The notes: generated by a model not told the origin, from the sequence alone. 15,829 nucleotides of DNA from an uncultured Chlorobiota bacterium (GCA_947311125.1 CAMZKI010000311.1:1-15829), one strand, 5' to 3'. Counted from the stretch's first letter, positions 1 to 8,391 are shown. Translations and numbers: made by a program.

Positions 1-196
1 ATTCAATAACTTGTCCTTTTTTTATGTGTGTTCCGGTAAGACATATTTTTCCGTCAATAAGGATACGCTGTTTTTTTATTGCTTTTTTTACGGCAGATTT
101 TGTTTCAAAAAAAGAACAATTTTCAATAATATAATCCGCAGTTCTGACAATACTTTCTATATCTTCCGTAACAGTATGTTTTTTTATAATTTTCAC
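1..196 (-). CDS. S4-domain protein, probably RluA-family pseudouridine synthase (5' part only)
   Basis: Only the first 65 codons are in the window; the gene continues past base 1. The visible residues look like the N-terminal S4 RNA-binding domain that precedes the catalytic domain in Bacteroidota RluA-type pseudouridine synthases: a stretch reading FETKSAVKKAIKKQRILIDG (residues about 33-52), followed by TGTHIKKGQVIE. Proteins of this type isomerise uridine to pseudouridine in rRNA or tRNA in the cytoplasm. The start is taken as GTG at 196-194, which overlaps the TGA stop (195-193) of the upstream TauE/SafE gene in a GTGA four-base overlap, so translation is probably coupled. No ATG lies in frame near this point. 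The catalytic domain with its RLD aspartate is outside the window, so the enzyme assignment is an inference from the S4 part; another S4-domain protein is possible. Confidence 0.6.
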   Translation of the reverse strand, partial: MKIIKKHTVTEDIESIVRTADYIIENCSFFETKSAVKKAIKKQRILIDGKICLTGTHIKKGQVIE

Positions 197-972
197 ACGT
201 TAAAATAACCGAAAATATAATTAAAAACTCCGAAAAGTTCGAGAGAAGCCAAAAATAATGCCGAAAGTAATACGTATCTTACGAATTTAGGTCCCCAACT
301 GACGGCAAATTTACTGGCTGTAAATGCTCCGAGCATATTTCCGGCAGCAAGTATCAGCCCGTATTTAAAATTTACGTTATCGTTGTATATGAAAATTGCA
401 AGTGCAAAAATTGTAAAGAAAAGTATTATGAAAAGTTTTATTGCATTTGCTTTAACTAAATCAAACCCGGCTCCGAGCACTAATCCCGTAATTAAGAAAA
501 GACCTACGCCTGCCTGAATAAACCCGCCGTAAACACCTATAGCAAAAAATATTACAAACTGAATAAAGTTTGGTTTTGTTTTTAATTCTTTTGATTGCTC
601 TTTCATCCACATTTTAGGTTTAAAGATAAGCAGGAAAAACATAACTACTAAAATTACGGCAATTATTTTTTCCATAACGTTATCGTCAATTTTTACTGCA
701 ACGGAGGCTCCTATGATTGCACCGATAACTGCAGGGACGGTAAGCCAAACAGCTTCTTTAAATTCAAAAACTTTTTGTTTCTTAAAACTCGTAACTCCTA
801 CAATATTTTGAAGAAGTATGGCTATTCGGTTTGTTCCGTTTGCTACGTTGGCAGGTAAGCCGAGCGAAATTAAAAACGGCAGGGTAAGTAATGAGCCGCT
901 GCCAGAAAGGGTGTTTACAAAACCGACAAATATACCGAGTAAAACAAGTTCTGTTATTTCAATCCAAGACAT
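193..972 (-). CDS. TauE/SafE (TSUP) family membrane transporter
   Basis: A 259-residue protein that is almost entirely hydrophobic, with about eight likely membrane segments (for example around residues 7-28, 76-93 and 102-117). It carries the signatures of the TauE/SafE sulfite-exporter-like family: the first-helix motif TLSGSGSLLTLPFLISLGLP (21-40) and the following ANVANGTNR (41-49), with a second half that repeats the layout (GVYGGFIQAGVGLFLITGLV). Members export or import sulfite, sulfoacetate and similar organic or sulfur anions across the inner membrane; the substrate here cannot be told from sequence. The length matches the family. The ATG at 972-970 overlaps the TAA of the upstream nitroreductase gene by one base (TAATG), and its own stop overlaps the next gene's GTG, so it sits in the middle of a coupled transcript. 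No sulfur-metabolism genes are nearby. Confidence 0.85.
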   Translation of the reverse strand: MSWIEITELVLLGIFVGFVNTLSGSGSLLTLPFLISLGLPANVANGTNRIAILLQNIVGVTSFKKQKVFEFKEAVWLTVPAVIGAIIGASVAVKIDDNVMEKIIAVILVVMFFLLIFKPKMWMKEQSKELKTKPNFIQFVIFFAIGVYGGFIQAGVGLFLITGLVLGAGFDLVKANAIKLFIILFFTIFALAIFIYNDNVNFKYGLILAAGNMLGAFTASKFAVSWGPKFVRYVLLSALFLASLELFGVFNYIFGYFNV

Positions 973-1604
973 TATTTTATGTTGATTATCATTTCGTTAT
1001 TAGGTTTTCGGACTTTTGCAAGTGTTTGATATTTGTCGTCCGGATGCCGGTATCCTACTACGGCGGCAACAACTGATTTCAGGTTGTATTTCTGAAGATT
1101 CAGAATTTCATCATATTTTTCGGGAATAAAACCTCCGATGGGGCAAGAGTCAATTTTTTCGTTTGCACAAGCTGTAAGAAAAGTTCCTAATGCCAAGTAT
1201 GCTTGTTTTGAAGCCCAGTTAAATATTTCTTCGTCAGTTTTTTTTGAGAAAGAGTTAATGAGCATATTTTTGAATTCTTCAAGTTCTTCAACATTGATTT
1301 TTCGTATATCGGCTGTCAATTTAATGAACTTATTGATGTATTTTTCGTTTATGTCGGTTCTTGCGGCAAAAACAATCAGGTGTGAAGATTCGGCAATGCT
1401 TTTTTGCCTGTATGAAGCAGGAACTAATTTGTTTTTAATATCTTGATTACTGCAAATTACTGTCATATAAGGCTGTAATCCGTAAGATGTCGGAGCCAGG
1501 TTTGTGATTTCGAGTATTTCGTTTAATTTTTCTTCACTGACTTTTTTTGTTTCGTCAAATTTTTTTACGGCATATCGCCAAAGCATAGTTTCTTTCAGGT
1601 TCAT
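972..1604 (-). CDS. NAD(P)H-dependent nitroreductase family protein (NfsB-like)
   Basis: A 210-residue cytoplasmic FMN flavoprotein of the nitroreductase superfamily. Such enzymes transfer electrons from NAD(P)H to nitroaromatics, quinones or flavins. The sequence shows the N-terminal FMN-phosphate-binding region with R10 in LWRYAVKKFD, the conserved NLAPTSYGLQPY block (35-46) that contacts FMN and the partner subunit, a central AYLALGTFLTACANEKIDS helix, the CPIGGF motif and a C-terminal VAAVVGYRHPDDKYQ segment typical of NfsB/NfnB-like members. Length agrees with the NfsB subgroup. The ATG at 1604-1602 follows the DUF84 stop by three bases, and its stop overlaps the TauE/SafE start. The physiological substrate is not known; a role in quinone or nitro-compound detoxification is inferred from family only. 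Confidence 0.88.
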   Translation of the reverse strand: MNLKETMLWRYAVKKFDETKKVSEEKLNEILEITNLAPTSYGLQPYMTVICSNQDIKNKLVPASYRQKSIAESSHLIVFAARTDINEKYINKFIKLTADIRKINVEELEEFKNMLINSFSKKTDEEIFNWASKQAYLALGTFLTACANEKIDSCPIGGFIPEKYDEILNLQKYNLKSVVAAVVGYRHPDDKYQTLAKVRKPNNEMIINIK

Positions 1605-1607
1605 AGT

Positions 1608-2141
1608 TTAGTAAAGTTCGTTATTAATAAACGGAATAAGAGCTAAAACAACGGCTTGTTTGTAATATTGTGCTCGTGAAACATTATTTTTTGTAAGGAT
1701 GCCTACTGCTCCGTTTTTCTTTTTTGAGTCTTTTTTATTGAAAATAATATCGTCTGCTTCACCGAGTTCATATCCTTTGTCAAGTAAGTCTGTTATTTTC
1801 TTCGGCAAAAAGAAACTTGCTGTTTTTGCTTTTCCTGTTTTGTTGTCGGAGATAATGTAAATCCAGGCAAATGCTCGGGTTTCGTTTTTAATTTTTTCGA
1901 TACCGCCTTCAATTCCTACCCAGAAATCGGCATCCTGAATTTTTGTTTTTGCATTTTCGGCTCTGTTTTTTGCTCCGGCAAAAGTTTCTTCATTGTTTTT
2001 AGGTTGGTCGGAGACACCGGAAGGAACAGATGTTGATAAAAAAGTAAGTTCTTTTTTTTTAAAGACTTCTGTAAAAGCATCTTTTACGGCTTGATTTTTT
2101 ACCGGACTTTCCGAAGCGGTTACAATTTTATACTTAATCAT
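1608..2141 (-). CDS. yjjX: Inosine/xanthosine triphosphatase, DUF84/YjjX family
   Basis: A 177-residue protein of the DUF84 (YjjX) non-canonical purine NTPase family, structurally related to ITPase/Maf proteins. Members hydrolyse ITP and XTP to remove damaged purine nucleotides from the pool. Seen here: the N-terminal IVTASESPVKNQAVKDAF (6-23, nucleotide-binding loop with S and N), the VSDQPKNNEETFAGAKNRA block (about 43-61), the WVGIEGGIE motif, and a C-terminal GAVGILT plus NNVSRAQYYKQAVVLALIPF that closely follows the family pattern. Length is normal. It starts four bases after the Wzz-like gene and ends three bases before the nitroreductase start, so the three are co-transcribed. The symbol is used in the family sense; orthology to the E. 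coli gene was not tested. Confidence 0.88.
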   Translation of the reverse strand: MIKYKIVTASESPVKNQAVKDAFTEVFKKKELTFLSTSVPSGVSDQPKNNEETFAGAKNRAENAKTKIQDADFWVGIEGGIEKIKNETRAFAWIYIISDNKTGKAKTASFFLPKKITDLLDKGYELGEADDIIFNKKDSKKKNGAVGILTKNNVSRAQYYKQAVVLALIPFINNELY

Positions 2142-2145
2142 GAAA

Positions 2146-3024
2146 TTAAGAATTGTTTTTGTTCTTTTCGTATTCTTCAGCTTTTTTTATAAAAACAATG
2201 ACAGCTATAATAAAGACGGCAAAAAATAAAGAAACGGCGATGTTTATTATTAATGCGGTTTTTATGCTTGCTTTTACGGCTTTAGGTATATAAAAATCTT
2301 CGATAAGTTTTGCTTGTTTTATATTTTGCAGTTCATTATTCAGTTTTTCTTTCAGTGAAGTCATCATAATACTTTCACCGAAGAAAGAGTTGTCTTTAAA
2401 TATTATTAAATCGTTTATTTTACCGTCTTTCAAGAATTTTGCCTGCAGACTGTCAAGTTCTTTAATTTTTTTATCTGCTGTTTTTATAATATTTATAATC
2501 ATTAACGAGTCTTCGCTTGTTTTGCTTTTAACGTATGAATTATTATTTATAAGGTTAATAATTCCGTTTCCGAGATTATTGAAAACAACTTTATCTGATG
2601 CGACTGCATTTACTTTTACTATATTTCCGGGAGCTTCGTTCTTGTCAAATTTGTATATTGAAGATATTGATTTTAAGCGTTTTAAATCTGCCGGGTCAAT
2701 GTTCATTTTTTTTGCCAGAATTTCAGTGTTTCCGTTTTTAAGCATTTCGTTTGCTTGGCTGATAATTCCCGTAATTATTTCTGCCGGATTTTTTTCGTAA
2801 CGTTTGGCGTATTCCTTTAAAGTTATTGCATACATATAGTTATTATCCGGTTTTACTGATAATATCATCGATGATGTGTATTTTTCCTGAGACGAATAGT
2901 TTTTTGCAAACGTAAAGACTACTGCTGACAGAAAGGCAATTAATATAACTATATAGTATTTTTTAAAATATAAGTAAATTTTTATAAGCAGTTCAAATAA
3001 ATCTATTTCGTTTCTGTTGTCCAT
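2146..3024 (-). CDS. Wzz/chain-length-determinant-like inner-membrane protein
   Basis: A 292-residue protein with the two-membrane-segment layout of Wzz-type polysaccharide co-polymerases: a short cytoplasmic N-terminus EIDLFELLIKIYLYFKKYY, a first membrane helix at about 24-41, a largely helical periplasmic region, and a second membrane helix at about 256-278 (IINIAVSLFFAVFIIAVIVF) with a short charged tail. The N-terminal block matches the Wzz domain pattern. There is no tyrosine-kinase domain, and only a weak version (IPKAVKAS) of the proline-containing motif usual before the second helix. Wzz proteins set O-antigen or capsule chain length with a Wzy polymerase, but no wzx, wzy or sugar-transferase cluster is next to it, so it could serve a distant locus or have another role. 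It follows the TPR gene after 48 bases. Confidence 0.7.
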   Translation of the reverse strand: MDNRNEIDLFELLIKIYLYFKKYYIVILIAFLSAVVFTFAKNYSSQEKYTSSMILSVKPDNNYMYAITLKEYAKRYEKNPAEIITGIISQANEMLKNGNTEILAKKMNIDPADLKRLKSISSIYKFDKNEAPGNIVKVNAVASDKVVFNNLGNGIINLINNNSYVKSKTSEDSLMIINIIKTADKKIKELDSLQAKFLKDGKINDLIIFKDNSFFGESIMMTSLKEKLNNELQNIKQAKLIEDFYIPKAVKASIKTALIINIAVSLFFAVFIIAVIVFIKKAEEYEKNKNNS

Positions 3025-3072
3025 ATTTTAAATTTTTTGCAAAAGAAGTTATATTTCAATAATGAATGAAAT

Positions 3073-4284
3073 TTATTTGCAATATTTTATTAAATAATCA
3101 TCGGCTTTGTTGTAGTTCATAGATTTTGCTTTTTTTAAATCTTCACAAGCTTCTTTGTATTTATATTGTTTAATTTCAGCTATTCCTTTTTTATACCAAA
3201 CTTCGGGCAGCTTAGGATTTAAGTCGAGAGCCATAAGGTAATTATTTACGGCAGATTCATAGGTTTTGGTTTTGAAATAAGCATCTCCGCAATATATAAA
3301 ATACTTGTATTTGCTTTGGTCTTTTTTTATGCTTTCATTAAGTTCTTCGAGAGCATTTATGTATTCTGATTGTAAATATGATAATTTTCCTTTAATAAAA
3401 TAAGCCTCTGCATTATCAGGAAAAAATGATAAAAACATATCAATACTTTCTTTTGCCGAGTCGTATTTTTTCAATTTAATATCGTTTTTTGCTTTATCAA
3501 TGAGTATTTCAGGATTATAAAAATCGTTGTTTATGATTCCTGTATATATCTTATCGGCGATTTTGTTTTTGCCTGCAAGTCGGTAAGCATTTGCGGCTTT
3601 GGTTTTGTATGTTAGATTACGTTTTTTAATTTTCGATGCTTTTAAGTATGAATTTGCAGCAGCCTTCGGGTCTCTTGTCAGCATAAGTAAATCGCCTCTC
3701 ATTTCAAATGCCCTGTGTCTTTTTTGATTTTTTATAATTAATTTATCCAAAATGTCAAAAGCTTCTGCAAAATTTTCTTTTGAGATTTGGTATTTTGCTT
3801 CGTCAAGTTTTTGTTCGTAACTGTTGTAATGTTTTTCTTTCCAAAAATTTATCCATACCTTTTCATTTTCTGAATTTGAAAAAGAGGGCAGGAGTTTAAC
3901 TTCGGAGGGGAGAAGCTTGTCGGGATATTTCAGATAAATTTTAAGATATTCAACGGCTTTATAATGCTGATTTGTTTCGGCGAAGCATTCTGCAATTTTT
4001 AATGCAGCTGTTTTATTTTTCAGTTTGAAAGCTTTTTTGTAATATTTTAATGCATTTTCAAAGTCTTTCAGCTTAAAATAAGCATCTCCCTTCAGCATTA
4101 AATATCTGTCGGCTTTTACAGACGGTAAATTATCATCTTTCAGAATATTAACGGCATTATTGTAGTCTTTTTTTACGTATTCGGCGTAAGCTTTTTGATA
4201 AATTAAATTTTTTTCCTGAGAAAAAATAAAAGTTGTCCGGAGTATTAAAAAAGAGAGAATATATGTCAGTCTGATAATTTTCAT
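3073..4284 (-). CDS. Exported tetratricopeptide-repeat (TPR) protein
   Basis: A 403-residue protein made of consecutive TPR units with the usual A-x-x-x-Y/F and GDAYFKLKDFENALKYYKKA-type pattern running from about residue 25 to the end. Clear units include GDAYFKLKDFENALKYYKKA, GKLSYLQSEYINALEELNES, GDAYFKTKTYESAVNNYLMA and GIAEIKQYKYKEACEDLKKA. The chosen start is the ATG at 4284-4282, one base after the stop of the upstream CHU_C gene: it gives a good signal peptide (MKIIRLTYILSFLILRTTFI, cleavage probably after FSQ). The frame stays open further upstream to 4401, but that part overlaps the CHU_C coding sequence and gives an unlikely protein start. TPR proteins are binding scaffolds; the tight coupling to a T9SS cargo gene suggests a periplasmic or outer-membrane partner of that protein, which is an inference. 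Confidence 0.85.
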   Translation of the reverse strand: MKIIRLTYILSFLILRTTFIFSQEKNLIYQKAYAEYVKKDYNNAVNILKDDNLPSVKADRYLMLKGDAYFKLKDFENALKYYKKAFKLKNKTAALKIAECFAETNQHYKAVEYLKIYLKYPDKLLPSEVKLLPSFSNSENEKVWINFWKEKHYNSYEQKLDEAKYQISKENFAEAFDILDKLIIKNQKRHRAFEMRGDLLMLTRDPKAAANSYLKASKIKKRNLTYKTKAANAYRLAGKNKIADKIYTGIINNDFYNPEILIDKAKNDIKLKKYDSAKESIDMFLSFFPDNAEAYFIKGKLSYLQSEYINALEELNESIKKDQSKYKYFIYCGDAYFKTKTYESAVNNYLMALDLNPKLPEVWYKKGIAEIKQYKYKEACEDLKKAKSMNYNKADDYLIKYCK

Positions 4285-4285
4285 T

Positions 4286-6907
4286 TTATTCTGTTTTTGA
4301 ATTTCCGTTATTCCCGAATATTCTGATAAGCCCGGCAATGTTTCTTGCTGATATGCCGGACAAGCGTTTTTCATAAACATCGCATATGTAGTAATACACA
4401 CCGTCAGATACAGGTTTTCCGGTTACAAAATCTTTTCCGTCCCAATTAATATCAGGATCTTCGGTTTTGAAAACTTCGTTACCCCAACGATTATAAATTG
4501 TCATATCAATTTTTTCAACAAATTTATACGGATAAGGTTTAAACAGGTCGTTGATACCGTCGCCGTTCGGAGTAAAAACATTCGGCAGTTCATAATAATC
4601 GCAGTTGTCTATACAAACTCTTGTAAGTTCTTCCGGTTTTATATAGTTGCCGGCTGAATCTTGTGCCGAAACAACATAGCACGCACCGAGAGATTTTTCG
4701 GGTGCGTGAATATAGTTCCTTACGGTGTTGTCGGTAATTGTATCAATAAGTTGAAATGCTCCGACTGTTGTATCGGAATAAAATATAAGGAAATTATCAA
4801 TATCCGGGGCACATTCTGCATTAACTGTCCAAGACAGATAATTTTGAAATAAATCGCAATCGCTTGAGAGTGTGAGGCTGACAGGGCAGGGAGGTATAGT
4901 GTCCTGCGGAGATACACAAATTTCCTGTGAATAGTTAATCAAAGGTTTCGGTATAAAGTCTAAACCGTATTGTCCGTAACTTTTTATTTTATACCAATAA
5001 TTTGAGTCATTACTTAATCCTTTGTCGGTATATTGAGTCCCGATAAAAGAGGCTATTGAGTCGTAAGGTATTGCGTTTGCATTGCAATCCGAATCGGATC
5101 TTTTACGATATAGAGTGTAAATATAATTAGTCCAAGGCGTATTATCGTTTATTTTTATTGTCATTTTCCTGTCGCCCGGTATGCCTTCTATGAATAATGA
5201 AGAGCTGTGAGAATTGCTTCCTATAAGTTCCCAGTCGGTTCCGTTTTGATTATAAAGTCCTATTTCATAAGATTTTCCGTTGTTTTTTGTGTCGATAAGC
5301 GTATCTGTAAAGGTTGTATCCGTAATTCCGTTATTCTCTCCGATATCAGTAAAATTTCCCCAAATTTGTCCTGTATTTGATTTTATAATGTATTTATACG
5401 GTCCGGGATAAGTTCCTGTGTCAAATTCTGTCGGCTGCATCCATGTAAGGTGTATGCTTCCGTTTTGTTCGTTGGTGTATGTTACGTTTGTTTCTGTAAT
5501 AACAGGTGCAGCTCTGACAAGTTCGGTGCATATTTCGTTTGAAGCATAACTTTCTGCTCCGTCATCAAAAAATGCAATAATTCTATAGCACCAATTATAC
5601 CCTTGCGGTAATCCGTAGCCGTTAAAGTTGTCTTCAAAACTTGTTGCCGATGAGCCTGTTACGTATCCGGCAAGCACGTATCCTGAGTTTGGCGGTATTC
5701 CTGTTTCGCACTCGGCAGGAGTAAAATTGTAAGGTTCGCTTCGTCTGTATATTCTGAATCCTGCAGCGTTGTCGCATTGATAGGTATCCCAGTTTAAAGT
5801 TACGGAGTTTGAGCCGGGTGTTGCCGTAAGGTTCTGCGGAGCAGGGGCTACTACCGTAACCATTACGTTTTTGTATGCAGTTAGTTGAACTTCAGGGTTT
5901 TGGTCCGTTGCTTTGAAAAGTATGTTGTATGGTTGTTTTCTGATGTGTTCGCAAAGTGTTTCCCAATGAAAAGTTGCAGTTAAAGGGCTTGTTCCCGAGG
6001 TTTCCGGAAATACTGCCGGATTGTTTGTAAACTGGAAAACACCCCCTGATGCAGACAGTATTATATCATCACTGTCAGGGTCTGTTGCGGTAACGTCAAA
6101 GTCTATTGTATTTCCTGCGGTAACACAGAAATCCGGCAAGTCGTTTATTACAGGCGGTCGGTTATCTGTTTCCTGAACTTCAATTTGCATATCTCGTTCT
6201 ATTTCGCCTATTTTTATACCGTTTCGCCATTCTTCAATGAGCATGGCAACATTGTATTCTCCTATTTGCATTGGTGCATCCCAGACAAAGTCGCCCGAAA
6301 CAGGGTCGACGTATAAATTGTTGCTTGCAGCAGGGAAAGTATATCCGGGGATAGGCTGACCGTTATCACCGAGGCAAACGGTTATTTTATATGACAGGCT
6401 GTCGCCGTCGGGGTCGTAAGCATTAGGGTTATGAATGAATATTTGACCCAATGCGGCTTTGTCGACAGGAGGGTTTAGGAGTATCGGAGTATTGTTTGCA
6501 CCTATGTCGGGGTCGATTTTAAGTGTTGTTTTTATAGTAAATACAACAGTTACTGATTCCGGAATATTCACAATACCTCTGTTTCTGTTCGGGTCTGACA
6601 TAACTATTTGATATACGCCTGCACCCGGAAAGGTATGTTGCATTATGTATGTGTTCTTTTGAATATCGTTAGGTAAATACTGAATATTAATTCTGGGTAT
6701 TTCAGAACTTGTTCCGTCACCCCACTGTATTGTTAAAACATTTCTTGTTTCGTTTGCAGCACTGGGGGTATATGTATATGTTATTAATGTTATCTCATAA
6801 GTATTTCCGGATATGTGTTTATAAGTAATTTCTCCGGCTCTGTTATGAGTTGCGAATAAATTGAATGAAATCAAAAAAGATATAATATACAGTGCAGTTT
6901 TTTTCAT
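4286..6907 (-). CDS. Large secreted protein with gliding-motility-type C-terminal (CHU_C, T9SS type B) domain
   Basis: An 873-residue secreted surface protein. Residues 1-19 form a signal peptide (MKKTALYIISFLISFNLFA). The mature start THNRAGEITYKHISGNTYEI belongs to a Bacteroidota N-terminal module (usually SH..GGEITY) found in adhesin-like T9SS proteins. Then follow a PKD-like segment (WGDGTS, about 62-67, to the FPGAGVY strand), cadherin/Ig-like modules (AYDPDGDSLSYKI near 163; TATDPDSDDI near 272), several fibronectin III-like modules from about 355 (LTATPGSNSVTLNWD; SYASNEICTELV), and a CHU_C domain at about 776-863 (NVFTPNGDGINDLF, YNRWGNEVF, WDGK, GVYYYI). CHU_C domains direct passage through the outer membrane by T9SS, often with a PorP/SprF partner; no such partner gene is next to it. 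No catalytic motif was recognised, so adhesion or a structural surface role is likely. The gene is followed after one base by the TPR gene. Confidence 0.9.
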   Translation of the reverse strand: MKKTALYIISFLISFNLFATHNRAGEITYKHISGNTYEITLITYTYTPSAANETRNVLTIQWGDGTSSEIPRINIQYLPNDIQKNTYIMQHTFPGAGVYQIVMSDPNRNRGIVNIPESVTVVFTIKTTLKIDPDIGANNTPILLNPPVDKAALGQIFIHNPNAYDPDGDSLSYKITVCLGDNGQPIPGYTFPAASNNLYVDPVSGDFVWDAPMQIGEYNVAMLIEEWRNGIKIGEIERDMQIEVQETDNRPPVINDLPDFCVTAGNTIDFDVTATDPDSDDIILSASGGVFQFTNNPAVFPETSGTSPLTATFHWETLCEHIRKQPYNILFKATDQNPEVQLTAYKNVMVTVVAPAPQNLTATPGSNSVTLNWDTYQCDNAAGFRIYRRSEPYNFTPAECETGIPPNSGYVLAGYVTGSSATSFEDNFNGYGLPQGYNWCYRIIAFFDDGAESYASNEICTELVRAAPVITETNVTYTNEQNGSIHLTWMQPTEFDTGTYPGPYKYIIKSNTGQIWGNFTDIGENNGITDTTFTDTLIDTKNNGKSYEIGLYNQNGTDWELIGSNSHSSSLFIEGIPGDRKMTIKINDNTPWTNYIYTLYRKRSDSDCNANAIPYDSIASFIGTQYTDKGLSNDSNYWYKIKSYGQYGLDFIPKPLINYSQEICVSPQDTIPPCPVSLTLSSDCDLFQNYLSWTVNAECAPDIDNFLIFYSDTTVGAFQLIDTITDNTVRNYIHAPEKSLGACYVVSAQDSAGNYIKPEELTRVCIDNCDYYELPNVFTPNGDGINDLFKPYPYKFVEKIDMTIYNRWGNEVFKTEDPDINWDGKDFVTGKPVSDGVYYYICDVYEKRLSGISARNIAGLIRIFGNNGNSKTE

Positions 6908-6934
6908 TTTAACTAAAATCCGGTGAAATATAAG

Positions 6935-7444
6935 TTATTTAACAACAAATTGCAAATCGGTATCGTTTTTTTCAAATTTTTTTGCTTCCTGAAATTTGCC
7001 GACGGTAAAAATAAATAAATTTTTTTGGTCATTGTAAAGATCTGTCATTACAGTATTTCTTACAGTTACTTTGTAAGGTTTTTTATATTTTAGTTTATAA
7101 TAAATCCAAATTGAATTTTCTTCAGGCTTTAAAATTATTTTGTCTTGAGTCATTCTCTTTCCTGCATTTTTTTTGTCAAAAACAATGATTAGATGTTTTT
7201 TTACATATTTATCAATGAATTTATTATAGTCTTTTAACTGATTGTCTTTTCCGAGATTAAGGTTGATATTATAGTTTCTGTTTATAATTTTTTCAAAATC
7301 ATCTGCGAATAATTTTATTGAAATTTCAAATTCTTCTTTTTGCTTATTATATTCCATATTGATGACGGAGAAGTGAACAGGGTGCAGTGTTTTGTTTTGT
7401 CCGAGATTTAGTAATGATAACAGTATGATTATTAAAAGTCTCAT
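6935..7444 (-). CDS. Small exported protein, DUF6702-like
   Basis: A protein of 169 residues when started at the ATG at 7444-7442. This start gives a compact signal peptide (MRLLIIILLSLLNLGQ) followed by HPVHFSVINMEYNKQKEEFE (21-40), which fits the Bacteroidota DUF6702 family, where an H-P-hydrophobic-H motif begins the mature domain and is followed by alternating beta strands (EISIKLFADDFEKI; IWIYYKLKYKKPYKVTVRN). The frame is open upstream to 7516, but that extension overlaps the DUF1848 stop and would bury the signal peptide. The function of this family is unknown; members are periplasmic or outer-membrane associated. It lies 17 bases after DUF1848 and 27 bases before the CHU_C gene, in one transcript. 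The family label comes from recall of the motif, not from a search. Confidence 0.7.
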   Translation of the reverse strand: MRLLIIILLSLLNLGQNKTLHPVHFSVINMEYNKQKEEFEISIKLFADDFEKIINRNYNINLNLGKDNQLKDYNKFIDKYVKKHLIIVFDKKNAGKRMTQDKIILKPEENSIWIYYKLKYKKPYKVTVRNTVMTDLYNDQKNLFIFTVGKFQEAKKFEKNDTDLQFVVK

Positions 7445-7461
7445 TTTTTTATTTAAAAACT

Positions 7462-8379
7462 TTAAAAAGATATGTTTTTTATATGTTTGTTGTTGTTTGC
7501 GTAACAATATGAACACATTGCATTACAGGTATTATAACTGCCTATATCTTTACTTTTTATGCATTTACATTCTTTTCGCTGCCCTTTATCTTTTAAGTTT
7601 TTTCTTGATGTTATATTTGCAAAGTTAAACGTTCCCTGATTTTTAATGCCTAAAAATTGCATTAATTTTATATTATTCGGAAAAAGTTTCATTATTAACT
7701 CATCGTCGATACATTTATTGTCAGAAATACCGTATTTTGATAAATTAATTGCTTCTGCACAAGTTGCGGCTTCCAAGTTTGTGTTTTTTATAATATCAGA
7801 GATATTTTTTGCAATTTTTTTCATTTCTTTTTCAGTAAATTCTCGGAAATTAATACCTGCATATTTAAGGTTGTTTTTTGCTTTGCGGTAGTTTTTGATG
7901 TCGGCAAAACTGAATACCAATTTTTCGGTGTGCTCTTTAAGTTGTTCTGCGAGCGATGATATTTTATCGGATAAATTGTTAACCGAAATTTTGTCTGTAA
8001 GCATTAAAGGGTCGAATCGCCATATTACTTTTTCTTTTCCGATGTGTTCTGATAGTCGTATGAAAGTTTCTGTACGTTTTCGCAGTTCAGGAATATGAGG
8101 TTCTGTTTTCCTGTCGTAATCATTAAGTGTAAACTGAAAATAATAATTGGGGAAATGTTCATCAAACCAATTAAGCTTTTTCATCAAAGGTTCCGGATTT
8201 TTAGTCCAAAAAACAATCAGTTGCACATTCTTAAAGCTGATTTTATAACTTTTGCCGTTAAACGGATTCTTACGAACAGCAAAACCTTCTTTTAATCGGC
8301 TTATCAGCCAATTTGTATGGTAAGCAGGGATGTCGGTTGCTCGGCTTGCTGATAATATGACAGGGTAATGAGTATTAAC
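7462..8379 (-). CDS. DUF1848 family protein with C-terminal radical-SAM-like cysteine motif; non-standard start
   Basis: A DUF1848-family protein of about 305 residues if read from the GTT at 8379. The conserved family start is encoded: YPVILSASRATDIPAYHTNW (residues 5-24), then NPFNGKSYKISF, LIVFWTKNPEP, YYFQFTLNDY, VIWRFDPLMLTD, LVFSFADI, REFTEKEM, CAEAINLSKYGI, NKCIDDELIMKLF, and a C-terminal GQRKECKCIKSKDIGSYNTC with C285, C289 and C292 in a CxxxCxxC arrangement typical of a 4Fe-4S radical-SAM cluster. The first usual start codon in frame is GTG at 8226, which would drop about 51 residues of the conserved N-terminus. Between the in-frame TAA at 8394-8392 and that GTG there is no ATG, GTG or TTG. 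Either a rare start (ATA at 8358 fits the family length, GTT at 8379 fits the Bacteroidota N-terminus) is used, or the start codon is mutated or misread. Function of the family is unknown. A conservative gene call would be 7462-8226. Confidence 0.8.
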   Translation of the reverse strand, partial: VNTHYPVILSASRATDIPAYHTNWLISRLKEGFAVRKNPFNGKSYKISFKNVQLIVFWTKNPEPLMKKLNWFDEHFPNYYFQFTLNDYDRKTEPHIPELRKRTETFIRLSEHIGKEKVIWRFDPLMLTDKISVNNLSDKISSLAEQLKEHTEKLVFSFADIKNYRKAKNNLKYAGINFREFTEKEMKKIAKNISDIIKNTNLEAATCAEAINLSKYGISDNKCIDDELIMKLFPNNIKLMQFLGIKNQGTFNFANITSRKNLKDKGQRKECKCIKSKDIGSYNTCNAMCSYCYANNNKHIKNISF

Positions 8380-8391
8380 AGTTGCTTGTTT

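Noticed and set aside
1138..1446. Plus-strand ORF of 102 codons opposite the nitroreductase gene
   Set aside because: The minus-strand nitroreductase has clear family motifs over the same bases; the plus frame shows none.
2390..2800. Plus-strand ORF of 136 codons opposite the Wzz-like gene
   Set aside because: It is an antisense shadow rich in hydrophobic residues that come from the complementary codons; no family motif.
4285..4401. Longer N-terminus for the TPR protein starting at 4401
   Set aside because: It lies inside the CHU_C coding region in another frame and hides a good signal peptide that begins at 4284.
7445..7516. Longer N-terminus for the DUF6702-like protein starting at 7516
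   Set aside because: It overlaps the DUF1848 end, is basic and not family-like, and places the signal peptide internally.
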